Positions 11,162 to 22,037 of a stretch of DNA of 64,000 bases are shown piece by piece (the stretch's first letter is position 1; every line of letters starts with the position of its first letter). The translations under genes and the position numbers were made by a program. The stretch lies in the NCBI GenBank assembly GCA_963995525.1, contig OZ023209.1, positions 32,980,199 to 33,044,198 of the forward strand, given 5' to 3'. The notes under the pieces are model-generated. The model searched no databases, was not told where the DNA came from, and saw only the letters and a list, made by a program, of their open reading frames with translations. The stretch comes from Escarpia spicata (Eukaryota; Annelida; Polychaeta; Sabellida; Siboglinidae).

Positions 11162-12970
11162 GTAATTATTAATATGTTTAGTTTATTGTTTAAATAACCG
11201 ATGAGCCTAAGTTCCGGGCTGCGTATGAACAGCGAGAGATGATCGCTCGGGCCGGGACACGTCACTTGTCTTACATTTGGGATTGGTTGACGTTTAAGTT
11301 AACGTTAGATCTCGCTCGTGCCACTGCACTCAGTGTTTGAACTTTGACATGTCCATTTTCTAATACCACCCATAGCTGTACCTTCACTTTTTAAAAGAAA
11401 TGTAGTTGAATGGTTCCATGATTCATGTGAACCAAAATTGTACAGGTCAGAGCTATGATAGAGTATGAAAAATATGTGGCAGTACTACTTTTTAAACACA
11501 TGGCAGGTTGATAGATTATTTTTAACTTTATGCATACTGCAATTTTTCTGCCAAAAGTATGCATTGGCTCTTATGAATAAAATGTACCTTGAACATTTTT
11601 CAGCCAGAGCCCCCATTTGTTTTGGTGACAAAGAAAATGACCACCGTTTTGTGCAAATATTGACACATTTCAAAACGGCCTTCCTTAATCTGCATGATAT
11701 TTCTATGGACCCAGGTATAATACTGGGATGAATACAGTTAGAGGATCGTGATGCATTCTTTGTGAAATTTGTTCAGAATAATAATCCATGTTTGCTTAAC
11801 ATTCGTGTAAAACTATTATTTAAAAGCTTAATTCTTTGTTACATGTGGATTGCTGTGCATTACAAAGAGCAGGGGATTTAGAGTTCTTTGTTTGGAGTAG
11901 GTGATGCTGCAGAATGGGAATTACGCCGTCCAACAAACAAGTACGTATATATATGCATGCATTGTTACAATACCAGTGAAATGTGTTGTTAAATATTTAT
12001 TGAAATGTATTAATAATGAACACAATACAACATCATAGTATCACTAGCAATACAAATATATATAGATAATGTTATCAGCAATCTCATGCCTGATGCCCAA
12101 ATTATTAACAATCTTCCAGGGAAATTACTTGGTGGACTTACCATACGTCATCTACCATCCACATGCTAAGCAAATTCACATAATTGAACTGACTACCATT
12201 TGAACCTAACATCAAGAAAGATCATGTATTCAAAACTAACAAGTATGTCGCACTAATCCATAATGTAAACAATAACGGAATAAAATCAGAATTAACATGC
12301 ATTGAAATAGGTTGCAGAGGCTATGTATCTGAACCCAACAAATCTAAGACTGACAACCTCCTTAAAATCTCTTGGAATAAAACCACCAACAAAACAACTA
12401 TTTCAATCGTATGCTTGTTTAAACTAGCCCGGCTAACGTCATTCACCCTTTCTAAATGTAAAGACGAACCACACTGGTTTGACCCAAGACTAATTTAAAT
12501 ATGATGACCATCACCCTAATATGACAATAATTGCAAAATAAAATTCCCCTCAACAGCAAGTAATCCTACATAAATGTGTTCATTTTCAATATGACGTACC
12601 TTAACCATTGGTCATTATTTACCTAAGCCAGCTACAATATACTACTATACATAGTTATTTACTGTATTCACACATGTACTTGGGTTATCATTTCACACTT
12701 TATTGTATTCTACTGTAAGAATAAAGTGATACTCTCTCACTACAGAACAAATTATAAAGGTTCCACTTAAGTTATCATAACGTATAGATATGTTTGTTGC
12801 ACCGTCATAATTTGTTCTGTAGTGCAAAATTATCAATATTTGCCTTATTCCAGAAGAACACATGTTTAATGGTAAACAATTTATATAAAGGAATGGTGTC
12901 GTTATAGAACCGATTTTTACATGTCATTTATTTACAATGTCAGAGTTTATTTGAGCCTAATTTATTTCAG
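11162..12970 (+). other. Probable intron of the P2X7-like gene
   Basis: AT-rich sequence between donor 11162 and the acceptor TTTATTTCAG at 12961-12970. The short ORF at 11465-11731 shows no motif. A palindromic element is inside: CACTACAGAACAAATTAT at about 12740 recurs inverted (ATAATTTGTTCTGTAGTG) at about 12809-12826. An intermediate exon is possible but not recognised. Confidence 0.4.
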
Positions 12971-13139
12971 GTCTCCCAGGTGGGCTGCATACATACAGTT
13001 TACCTGGTGGATCCATGGCAAGCTGGGACGGAGGGTACAGAGAGTTCTACCAGCATGCGCCAGCCATGGAATAAGATCAAGGTTCCTTGCCCCCGATGGG
13101 GGACAACACGAGGGATACCACGCTGGACTTGAAAACTAA
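12971..13139 (+). CDS. P2X7-like cysteine-domain gene, last exon
   Basis: After the acceptor at 12970 the frame reads RWAAYIQFTWWIHGKLG, then RVQRVLPACASHGIRSRF, and ends PDGGQHEGYHAGLEN before TAA at 13137. Order and spacing (AY..F..W..G.LG, then VLPAC...IRSRF and a closing Gly/Tyr motif) match the C-terminal half of P2X7-type cysteine domains. With the WCRCGKC exon upstream, the two parts support one host gene. A splice in phase with the first exon is not proven. Confidence 0.55.
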
Positions 13140-16100
13140 ACTAGACAATGTACATGTGACCTATGAAGGTGTAGGTTGGTGGTGGCAGTATTTACTATTT
13201 CTTTACAAATTGACTGACTCTTGCTGCCAGCAGATCCCCCTTCTCTGGTTTTGGGACATCTGCCCCAGTGACTGTGTTCGCATGCAGTGTGATATATCTT
13301 TATAAACACATCTGTCACTCAATCCGTGAGCATTTGTAGGTGGGTACGTGGGTTCACCTGTTGTGGTCTGTTATACAGCACCCATTGCTTGCGTCTTTTG
13401 GACCACATGACACCAGTCTCAACAGGTTTGTCTGGGCTGGGACGTGGTCGGTTGTTCCACGCCAGAGCAGACAGCATCAATCTAGCTTTCATTCCTACAG
13501 TGAATAATAGTGCATGCAGTATTCTAATAAAATTTCTGCAAACAACTGATGTAACACATCAGTCTATATGTTGTTAGTAAGCAGCTGTTATTTACCTTAT
13601 GACTAGCATTCAGTGAATTTTAAAGTGCTTTTCCTGTGTAAAGTGTTGGTTGTTTTTAGTAAAAATACAATGGCCAATCATGGTAATCATACTGGTACAT
13701 TACTAAACCGATACTGATCTTTACAAATAAGGCATTCCATCATCACATTCCTTCACATAATTTATTATAACTTGTTTTTTCTTCTTAATTTCTGTATCTA
13801 CTGTATATACAGTCACTGCATTTTGATATCATGCTTTGATTTTATATTTCTTTAATAAAATTGGTGATAATGACACAAGTGCTCTTAATTATTTCATTAC
13901 AGACAATTGCATTCTGGAATGTAATTATTACACGGCGATGTAATTTATTACATTCAAGTAACTGTACTCATAAATGTACACAGCAACTGATTACAAGGAA
14001 TAGGTAGGGTGATACAGAATGGACACTATCCATCTGTGGATTATTCGCCCCCTCACATCTGAGTAACTAAACTACTGAAAAGTTGGTCATCAGGAACTTT
14101 GACTATGTAACATTTTTGGTCCCATTCATAAGTCGGTGGTCCACATATTAACACATAACATGTAAACAGCATTTACAGTATCACTTTTTTTGAAGTCTGA
14201 ATAAACACATTTACTGATAAGGTAGTAGTCATGCTGGATGGTACTTTTGAGTAGCCATCCTGAAAAAAACGAGTTGGATGCCTATGAAATGCAGTAATTT
14301 CAAAAACTTATTATAATGTTAGTTATGCATAGGAGCTAATTTAGTGTATTTGGGATTCAAGTCGGTGACTGGAATTCACCTTACACTATTTGGGTCGTGG
14401 TCCCTACTCATCATCTACTCATTGCAAATCTAAAGGTTACTTGTTGCTTTGGACATGCCTCAGGTATAAAATGAATACATATCAAGTTTGGTACTTACTC
14501 CAGCAACTGTGCGTCACCGTTGCATGTTGCACAACACCACCACAGATGGTTTGATCCTTGCCTTGGACCTTCACAGTAAACTTGCGGTTGATGCCTTTCC
14601 CCATGTGCCACATCATGTTGGTGATCGAGCTGAAATGCAAATTACAATAATTTATATTTTTGATCCAAATTCAAGATATTTTCACAACAGCTGTTACCTG
14701 TTTTTGCTCTTAGTGTGCAAAAAAAACAAGTTAGTGAAGATGTGTGCACATGGTATATTATTAAAGATATTTAAACAATATATGATTATTGAGTGATGCC
14801 AGTATTTTTATAATACAAACATGGCGTATCTGGTGAGCTCATTGATAACTATATTTGGATCATATAATTACTCCCAGAGATATCCTTCCAAATGCAGAAT
14901 TTAAATGTTTTTTTTATAGAAAATGTCCATAAAATGTGGCATAATGGATACAAATTACTTGATATTGGCACCCTTATTCCATGGATAAGAGTGGTTTAAA
15001 GGTATGTAATTGTTATAAAATTATATCTATTCACAGTAAACATAATCTGGCATAAAACAAACAATTTTGTATTTTTAAAAAAACATCCCACTTTCACCTG
15101 GGTTGTATCCCCTTAACTAAAATTGAGTAACATTATGGAATTTTACTAAATACAAATGAAGCCATTTTAAACGTTTTACAATAGAGTATATAGTGGTATT
15201 CTTCGTCACATAAACAGTAGTCACACATAATTATATACGAAGTCCAATTATATAACATCATGACATAAATAATAGGCCAAACATTTCGATATATGACAAT
15301 GTCTAAAGCAATATTATTTAATGCAGAACGTATTTTTGTTCATTTAACACAAAATACAGTAAGTTTTGCAATGTTATTATAAACGACAATCATTCCAGCC
15401 CATGTTAATCCGTTACTGTAATATCGCTCACGCGACTTGATTGCCGTTAACTTTTGCTATTCGGCCATCTTCTAAAGACTAAAGTCTAAACTCTTTGTGG
15501 TGCAATATAGTACATTCTGCTACTGTTCTGGCTTGGCTCCAGCATATCTTGCATCTCAAATGTCAACAGATTTTAATTGGATACCAAGTAACTCGGTACT
15601 AACCTTCTTGCGATCGATTTCGCAGCGGCGGCGCGTTTGACCGAAAATATACGTCGTTTCGACGGCCGAGGTCCGTGACTAAATATCGTAGGCACTGCAC
15701 CTGGCTTCAAACATCGACGTCGGCGACGTTTTGTCGGATCTTGTGTCATTAACTGACGATATAGATTTCCTTCGAAGCACGTTTCTTCAAAATTGTATTT
15801 CGAAGGCTTCCAACCAGCCCGTCCACAGTTGTGAATCCACTATTTCACTTCTGCCTCGTTTCAAAGGGAAACACAAAAGACAGCTCCTTATCCTTCGCTG
15901 TACTATTGTTACAACCGTATGTAGAGCAGTGTGGCATATTGCAAGTCACGTTTTCACTGTAAGCTCAACTTATACTAATGTAACGAACCGCATCCCATGA
16001 ACATGAACCAACTACGCGAACAACACAAGACAAGTGTGTCGTACACAGCAAAACTAATGCTGCTCGTTTATTGGTTGCTTTCGGCCAAATGAACGCGTCA

Positions 16101-16399
16101 ACAGTAAGATGGCAGTCTACATGTTATCGCAGATTTCATTAGAATCTTCCACTTTAAGACTACATTCCGAGTAAACCACTGAAATGAAAATTTTGATTGT
16201 AGATGCAAATGGTTAGTTTGTGCTAAATCTTTTAGGTGCTAAACACCACAGCGTTCCCTTTTGTTTTCCTTTAACGTATCAGATCGACGATGAACTTTGC
16301 TGTATTGGGAAGTGTTTAATGACTTTTTTGTATTTTTAGTAATGTTTACCTGTACAGTGAACTGCACAGTAGTACTGCACCTGTGCCACAACATTGTTG
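13140..16399. other. Intergenic, mostly AT-rich
   Basis: No gene I can support. Open frames at 13326-13577, 14488-14796 and 15731-16000 have no recognisable motif. Palindromic TGTAATTATTACA-like sequence at 13920-13970 suggests a decayed MITE. Confidence 0.4.
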
Positions 16400-17053
16400 C
16401 TGATCGACCAGGCGTGACGACAACAACAGAACCACTGCGCGGCCATTCTTCACAGCATGTTCGCGTACAATCGAACTAACCTACTACGGATTGGACGCGC
16501 GATTGTGACCAGATTTCACCTTACACTACTAGACGCTTGTGCGGTACCACTTGGACCACTTGGACTTTTGAACAATCGGCGGACTCGCAGAGGCTGTAGG
16601 GCAGGGAGATTGAAGCAAAGACCAATTACTGCGCTAATCAACCATCGCCCCCCTCCATCGTTTACCGCGAGACGTAACATTTGCATGCAGAATCTGATTC
16701 GACTTACGTTTGACAGTCCAACTACGGCTACGATTGGGCTGTTGAACGTAAGGTCTCTTCGCAACAAGGCATATTTTGTCACAGACTACATATGTGAAAA
16801 CAACATCGACATTCTGTGTCTAACAGAGACGGGGTTGTGCAATAATGATGAGACTTTCACTTCTGCGATGGTCCCTCACGGTTACAATTTTGAACATCTC
16901 CCGCGGAGCGATTGACGGGGTGGGGGAGGTGGGGTCTTTTTTATGACATCCTTCCACCTTTCTCTGTCCAGACCATGGCCCGCGGAATCTTTCGAATGCA
17001 TTAAGGTGGTGTTACGCGGGTCGAGAGTTGCGGCAACGGCACGCATCTTTGTA
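16400..17053 (+). pseudogene. LINE A, 5' part (start of endonuclease)
   Basis: Start of the EN-RT open frame of a CR1/L2-like LINE. The frame at 16457-16915 contains a basic leader (NNRRTRRGCRAGRL), then TIGLLNVRSLRNKAYF and DILCLTETGLCNNDE, the first blocks of the endonuclease. A stop follows PRSD at 16915, and the glycine-rich block after it continues in another frame. The Polinton is inserted at 17053/17054. The domain resumes at 34604-34650 with VIYRPPSSGRKS, so both parts belong to one interrupted element. The 5' boundary is approximate. A second copy of the family starts near 61400. Confidence 0.75.
17048..17053. repeat. Target-site duplication, left
   Basis: TTTGTA directly precedes the element; the identical TTTGTA directly follows it at 34604-34609. 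The surrounding LINE frame (ARIF before, VIYRPP after) shows the original target was coding sequence. Confidence 0.95.
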
Positions 17054-17250
17054 AGTAGTATATAGACAACACACACCCTCGCCCCGCCCCTTTTTGACCT
17101 ACTTTAGGCCTAACTACGTGCATAAAAAACGTCCTTATCTTTTTCGGGAACCTACTTATAAAAAAAGATCAAAGGGTTTTGTGTAACCCGAGAGAAATCG
17201 GGAACCTACTTATAAAAAACGTGTTTGATGGCCTGTCACTTTTGATTGAT
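17054..17250 (+). repeat. Polinton terminal inverted repeat, left
   Basis: 197 bp pairing with 34407-34603 with one mismatch (GTGTTTGATGG here, GTGATTGATGG in the reverse complement of the right end). It contains an internal direct repeat, CGGGAACCTACTTATAAAAA, at about 17149 and 17200. Confidence 0.97.
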
Positions 17251-17470
17251 AATATTAAGGCGCCATCTAGCGGTTAATACAGTAACTGATGATATTGAGG
17301 TGCCATCTAGCGATTAACCCAGTTTACCCCTAGCGATCAACGTCCCAAGCGATCAACGACGTCCCCCTAGCGATCAAACCGAGACAGACGTCGGATTAGC
17401 TCTCCCGGGAGCGACTAGGGATCGAAAGATTTCGGGTCCGTACGTCTTTAGATGCGCCATCTATCGGCGG
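17251..17470. repeat. Left subterminal repeats
   Basis: GAT.ATATTgAGGtGCCATCTAGCG occurs twice (about 17248 and 17288). AGCGATCAA is repeated four times at 17330-17380. GCCATCTA recurs near 17455. Such motifs next to the TIR may bind element proteins; that role is inference. Confidence 0.65.
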
Positions 17471-17474
17471 TGAC

Positions 17475-17482
17475 TATATAAG
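17475..17482 (+). promoter_or_regulatory. TATA box of the NADAR-like gene
   Basis: TATATAAG lies 32 bases before the ATG at 17514, so a transcript would start close to the start codon. Confidence 0.6.
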
Positions 17483-17513
17483 CGGTGTCGGTAGCGGTTT
17501 ATCGGTAGTAGTC

Positions 17514-17965
17514 ATGTTGTCGTCGGAACCTATAAAGTTTGGCGGCTCGCGCTCCTTCTTGTCGAATATGTACAAGTGCCGATTGACGGCGTACGGTCGG
17601 GTCTTCCGATCCGTCGAGCACGCCTATCAGTATAGGAAAGCGATGTTCAACGAAGATCTCGCATGCGCCGCGTGTATCAAAAGTGCCCGATCGCCCTACG
17701 CGGTAAACGACTCAGTCACGGTATTCGAAAAAAGAGAACGGGAACCGAATGGAACGTCGTTAGGGTCGCTTGTATGAAGGGCCTGTTTATGAGTAAGTTC
17801 GGCGGGGAGTTGAAGGCCGATCTGTTGGCCACCGGGGACGCCGAATTGGTGGAGTGGGTACCGAGTAGGGAAGGTTTCTGGGGTACCAGGATTGGGGACG
17901 TTGCGGGAGAGAACAAGCTCGGTAAACTGTTGATGGAGGTGCGCGACGTTTATAAAGACGCGTAA
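17514..17965 (+). pseudogene. NADAR-domain (YbiA-like) protein, frameshifted
   Basis: First gene of the left arm. The first frame (17514 to about 17730) reads IKFGGSRSFLSNMYKCRLT, then VFRSVEHAYQYRKAM. The second frame (about 17733-17965) reads WNVVRVACMKGLFMSKF, a LLATGDAELVEWVPS block, FWGTRIGD and NKLGKLLMEVRD. This order (F..LSN.Y, EHxYQxxKA, M..KF, LL.TG...LVE..P, FWG, N.LG..LM..R) is that of NADAR proteins. These act on ADP-ribose-linked substrates; bacterial members remove ADP-ribose from guanine. The shift lies in or near an A6 run at about 17728-17733, so it may be real decay or a base-calling error. The total would be about 150 residues, normal for the family. The role in this element is unknown. 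Confidence 0.8.
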
Positions 17966-17993
17966 AAAACCTCAGCCAGTATCAGTCGTGAAA

Positions 17994-18762
17994 ATGGGCG
18001 GACCGTTGTTGAAGCATCCGTTTACGTGTATAGTATCTGGTCCTACGGGATGCGGTAAGACGACGTTCGTCGCCCGTCTGATACGACGCGCTATGATCGA
18101 TCCGGCGCCCGAAAAAATCCTGTGGTGTTACGGGCAATAGAGTTCGTAGACGGCCTGCCGACTACGACGCATTTAGACGGTAAAAAGAGGACGCTTGTAG
18201 TACTCGACGACCTCATGGAGGAAGCCGACAGCGGGGTGACGGCACTATATACAAAAAAAGTCATCATTGTAATACGTCGGTCGTACAACTCCGACAGAAC
18301 ATGTTTCCGAAAGGGAAAGAAAACCGCACAATCAGCCTGAACGCCCAATACTTAGCGCTATTCAAGAACCCCCGAGACGCTGGTATCTTTACAACCTTGC
18401 TTATCCACCTTAGCTCCCTAGCGCCTTGACCCATCTGTTGACAACTGGAAAACTACTTATGGACTTTGAGATTGACCAACCCTTTTGTTTTGATGCGCCT
18501 CTGAGCTTGGTTTCCAAGGATTTAGGCGCAATAGAAGTTATCTTATTATTATTATTATTAAGTAGGTCCCCTAGCGAAACAGATGTATCCGGGACAGGTC
18601 AACTACATGATAGAGGCTTTCAAAGACGCGATGTCGACGGCGTACGGCTATCTCTCCGTCGATCTGAAACAGGAAACGGAAGAGTACATGCGCCTGCGTA
18701 CGTGTATATTTCCGGACGACCCCCTCCAGTACGTCTACGTACGGAAGGGTGGTCAACTATAA
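17994..18762 (+). pseudogene. Polinton packaging ATPase (FtsK/HerA type), disrupted
   Basis: DNA-packaging ATPase of the element. ATG at 17994; the Walker A motif SGPTGCGKTTF is at residues 15-25. The frame stops at 18138-18140 after ILWCYGQ. Another frame carries FVDGLP and the Walker B motif TLVVLDDLM (about 18186-18212). After an A7 run near 18251-18257 a third frame resumes with QNMFPKGKENRTISLNAQ and LFKNPRD. The gene is then cut by a roughly 190-bp insertion (18378-18567) and ends with LAKQMYPGQVNYMIEAFKD through TAA at 18762. So there are at least two frameshifts plus one insertion. Some residues between WCYG and FVDGLP also seem missing. Not functional as read. Confidence 0.85.
18378..18567. 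mobile_element. SINE-like insertion in the ATPase
   Basis: AT-rich 190-bp segment in a GC-rich gene, ending in a (TTA)n tail TTATTATTATTATTA. It has a GCGCCTTGACCCATC...GGCGCAATAGAA block, similar to the GCGCCTTTGAGCAG...GGCGCTCTATAAAT hairpin at the 3' end of LINE A (45705-45775). That suggests a SINE or short LINE tail mobilised by such a LINE. A target duplication is not clear, and the exact ends are uncertain. Confidence 0.5.
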
Positions 18763-18798
18763 GTAGAGAGGGACGTCGCCGCGTACGCATTAGTCGGT

Positions 18799-19212
18799 AT
18801 GACGGGAAGACGCGCGGTGGTAGCGGCGAAGCGACGACCAAAGGCGGCGGCGACGACGGTTTCGGAGCAACGCCTGAAGAGACACATTTTCGCCCTGCAG
18901 TTGATGGATAGACATAAGCGGAACATCGATCTGCGAAAAGCCGTTCTCGCCCACTCGGAGGTCGGTCTCATATGTAGTCTGTGCGATTACGCGTACAATA
19001 TTCTGAGAGGGAACGTGAAGGTGTCGCCGAAGCAGAAACGCGTGTTGACGAAATACAGAGATCACCTGCGTGACCTGGTCAACAAACGAATTCCGGTGAA
19101 GCGGAAGCGAGCCATCTTGCAAACGGGGGCGGGTGGTTTTCTGACGGCCCTGCTAGCGCCGTTAGCGAGCACCGTTCTCCTGCCACTACTCAAACAGATC
19201 ATCGGGGGTTAA
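18799..19212 (+). CDS. Small basic protein with hydrophobic GGFL tail
   Basis: Intact 137-residue ORF starting at ATG 18799. The N-terminus is basic (TGRRAVVAAKRRPKAAA). A helical middle carries two Cys. The C-terminus is RAILQTGAGGFLTALLAPLA followed by a hydrophobic run ending GG. From general knowledge, similar small proteins with a basic body and a GGFL-type hydrophobic end accompany capsid genes in Polintons, and a membrane-active or virion role is a reasonable guess. It sits 37 bp after the ATPase and 3 bp before the next ORF, as in a compact virion gene cluster. Confidence 0.7.
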   Translation: MTGRRAVVAAKRRPKAAATTVSEQRLKRHIFALQLMDRHKRNIDLRKAVLAHSEVGLICSLCDYAYNILRGNVKVSPKQKRVLTKYRDHLRDLVNKRIPVKRKRAILQTGAGGFLTALLAPLASTVLLPLLKQIIGG

Positions 19213-19215
19213 TCG

Positions 19216-19728
19216 ATGCAGTACGCGAAGAAGATGGCGTTGGTCGACCCGCGATTGGTGGAAAGTCTCCTTCAACCACAGCAGCCGTCGTCGAGCAGCA
19301 CGCCCCGATCACGTGTACTGAGTAGCCTGGACAGCGACATGAAAGATATTCTAGAGCGATCGGATTTATCCGAACGCGATAAGGTGGCGTCGTACAATCA
19401 ACTGCTGAGTCGCTACAACACTATAGAGGCGGTTCGAACGGCGCAACCGGTACGCGTGTCGATGGTCAACGCCGACGGCGGTGAGATACCACAGCCCACG
19501 GCGGCGCCATCGTCGGAGGCCGTAGAGCGCGAAATCGTAGCCAGCATGCCGAAAACGCTGAAAGGGAAGGCGAGTCTACTTATCGCGAAAATGAAAGCCG
19601 ATCCCTTGTGTCGATGGAACGACCGCGGCGAATTCGTGTACGACGGTAAAACGATCGCGGGGAGTAACATGGTCGATCTAGTGAACGATCTCATGCGAAC
19701 GAGAACGAAGACGACGCAGCCCCTATGA
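19216..19728 (+). CDS. Conserved Polinton protein, 170 residues, unknown role
   Basis: Intact ORF from ATG 19216 to TGA 19728. It opens MQYAKKMALVDPRLVESL, has a Ser/Pro/Gln-rich linker, then a predicted coiled segment (DMKDILERSDLSERDKVASY). A compact C-terminal domain (about residues 115-165) includes CRWNDRGEFVYDGKTIAGSN and VDLVNDLMRTR. I know this two-part layout from other Polintons, but no function is established to my knowledge. It is soluble and has no signal or membrane segment. The position between the GGFL protein and integrase suggests virion or assembly use. Confidence 0.65.
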   Translation: MQYAKKMALVDPRLVESLLQPQQPSSSSTPRSRVLSSLDSDMKDILERSDLSERDKVASYNQLLSRYNTIEAVRTAQPVRVSMVNADGGEIPQPTAAPSSEAVEREIVASMPKTLKGKASLLIAKMKADPLCRWNDRGEFVYDGKTIAGSNMVDLVNDLMRTRTKTTQPL

Positions 19729-19749
19729 TGGCGCGCTTTCGGGTTGAGT

Positions 19750-19929
19750 ATGAAGGGTATGAACATTCCTATGGAGTTCGTCGGCAACCCGCGCTATCGG
19801 GAGTACATGGAGCGACGGCGGCGGCCGTCAAGAGAAGAGGAGGAGGCGGCGGCGGTCAGTTCAGCGGGGAAGGCGGTGCGACGACGACGTTCTAGAAAGA
19901 GAGCGTTGGACGCGTGGGAATCGATGTGA
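19750..19929 (+). CDS. Small basic ORF of unknown function
   Basis: 59 residues from ATG 19750 to TGA 19929, rich in Arg and Glu (EYMERRRRPSREEEE, then VRRRRSRKRALDAW). It may be a real small gene, or the displaced C-terminal end of the preceding gene, since another open frame (ATG 19728) overlaps it. No motif recognised. Confidence 0.3.
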   Translation: MKGMNIPMEFVGNPRYREYMERRRRPSREEEEAAAVSSAGKAVRRRRSRKRALDAWESM

Positions 19930-20033
19930 CGATGCCGCCGATACAACGAACGGTCGCCGTCGTCGGCGTCATCATCATCACGGTTATCGCTCTCTATAAT
20001 ATTCGTCGTTCATTCGTCGTCGTCGTCGTCGTC

Positions 20034-21103
20034 ATGGTGTCCGGGTGGAGTCGTCGTCGTCCAAAACGAAACCTTCGACAACGAAACAACGACGAACTGA
20101 ATGAACTCTACTTCGATCCGAAACGGGCGGGCAGTTACGGAGGCGTCGACGCGTTGCACCGGGCGTCAAAGGGGGGACGACGACGACCGGATGTCGAGAG
20201 GTGGCTAGCGGCGCAGGACGCTTATACCCTACACAAACCGGTTAAAAGACGTTTCAAACGACGTTGCGTCATCGTGGGCGGTCAAAACCAGCAGTGGCAA
20301 GCCGATCTGGTCGATCTGACTAGGTTAAAAAAACACAACGACGGTATAACATTTCTATTGACGGTCATCGACGTGTTTTCGAAGCGGGCGTGGTGCGTTC
20401 CGTTGAAGAGTAAGTCCGGCGCGTCGCTCGTCGCGGCCTTCGCGCGTCTGCTGAACGACGCGCAACAACCGCCGAACGCGCTGCAGACCGATAAGGGGAC
20501 CGAGTTTCTGAACCGACCCCTGCAAACGTTCCTAAAGAGTCACGGCGTTCATCATTTCGTGACGCATAACGAGGAGACTAAAGCGAGCTTCGTGGAACGA
20601 TTCAATCGGACTTTGAAGACGCGCATGTGGCGTTATTTTACGAAACACGAGACGCTGCGCTACGTAGAGTCGTTACCGGATTTCGTGCATTCGTACAACA
20701 ACGCCTATCATCGAAGTATCGGTAGGACGCCGGCGAGCGTCGACGCGACGAATCAGGAGGACGTATGACAACGCCTGTACGGCGGCGGCGACGGTAGGGG
20801 AAAAAAACCGAAACTTCGCGAAGGAGATCGCGTGCGTATCAGTAAGACGAGGGGTCAATTCAAAAAAGGATACATGCCTAACTGGAGCGAGGAGCTCTTC
20901 ACCGTCGTAGAGGTGCATCCGTCCGAACCGCCCGTTTATCGCCTGAAGGACGACGCCGGGACACCGGTAGAGGGCGCCTTCTACGAACAGGAAGTACAAC
21001 GCGTAGTCGTTCCGAAGGACAAACTATATCGAGTGGAGGAGGTTCTGCGGCGGCGTCGTCGTCGCGGCGGGTCGGAGGCGCTCGTAAAATGGAGCGGTTA
21101 CCC
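20034..21103 (+). pseudogene. Polinton integrase, copy 1
   Basis: RVE-type DDE integrase that inserts the element. The likely start is ATG 20034 (MVSGWSRRRPKRN), with CTCTCTATAATATTC upstream. The N-terminal region includes LYFDPKRAGSYGGVDAL and VERWLAAQDAYTLHKP. Catalytic residues are present: Asp in QWQADLVDL (codon 20304), Asp in QTDKGTEF (20490) and Glu in VERFNRT (20595). The frame ends at TGA 20766-20768, where copy 2 has TGG, so the C-terminal SH3/chromodomain part is cut off. That part remains open downstream (KLREGDRVRISKTRGQFKKG ... ALVKWSGYPA) and runs straight into copy 2. The catalytic core of this copy is intact. Confidence 0.93.
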
Positions 21104-22037
21104 GGCGTCAAAGGGGGGACGTCGACGACCGGATGTCGAGAGGTGGCTAGCGGCGCAGGACGCTTATACCCTACACAAACCGGTTAAAAGACGTTTCAAA
21201 CGACGGTGCGTCATCGTGGGCGGTCAAAACCAGCAGTGGCAAGCCGATCTGGTCGATCTGACTAGGTTAAAAAAACACAACGACGGTATAACATTTCTAT
21301 TGACGGTCATCGACGTGTTTTCGAAGCGGGCGTGGTGCGTTCCGTTGAAGAGTAAGTCCGGCGCGTCGCTCGTCGCGGCCTTCGCGCGTCTGCTGAACGA
21401 CGCGCAACAACCGCCGAACGCGCTGCAGACCGATAAGGGGACCGAGTTTCTGAACTGACCCCTGCAAACGTTCCTAAAGAGTCACGGCGTTCATCATTTC
21501 GTGACGCATAACGAGGAGACTAAAGCGAGCGTCGTGGAACGATTCAATCGGACTTTGAAGACGCGCATGTGGCGTTATTTTACGAAACACGAGACGCTGC
21601 GCTACGTAGAGGCGTTACCGGATTTCGTGCATTCGTACAACAACGCCTATCATCGAAGTATCGGTAGGACGCCGGCGAGCGTCGACGCGACGAATCAGGA
21701 GGACGTATGGCAACGCCTGTACGGCGGCGGCGACGGTAGGGGAAAAAAACCGAAACTTCGCGAAGGAGATCGCGTGCGTATCAGTAAGACGAGGGGTCAA
21801 TTCAAAAAAGGATACAAGCCTAACTGGAGCGAGGAGCTCTTCACCGTCGTAGAGGTGCATCCGTCCGAACCGCCCGTTTATCGCATGAAGGACGACGCCA
21901 GGACACCGGTAGAGGGCGCCTTCTACGAACAGGAAGTACAACGCGTTGTCGTTCCGAAGGACAAACTATATCGAGTGGAGGAGGTTCTGTCGTCGCGGCG
22001 GGTCGGAGGCGCTCGTAAAATGGAGCGGTTACCCGGC
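20162..22037. repeat. 942-bp tandem duplication within integrase
   Basis: The unit from GGCGTCAAAGGGGGGACG (20162) repeats from 21104, with a 942-bp period and very few differences. Only GGC is shared at the breakpoint (GGGCGTC upstream, CCGGCCTC at the copy 2 end), which points to microhomology-mediated duplication. The period is a multiple of three, so the junction stays in frame. Confidence 0.93.
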
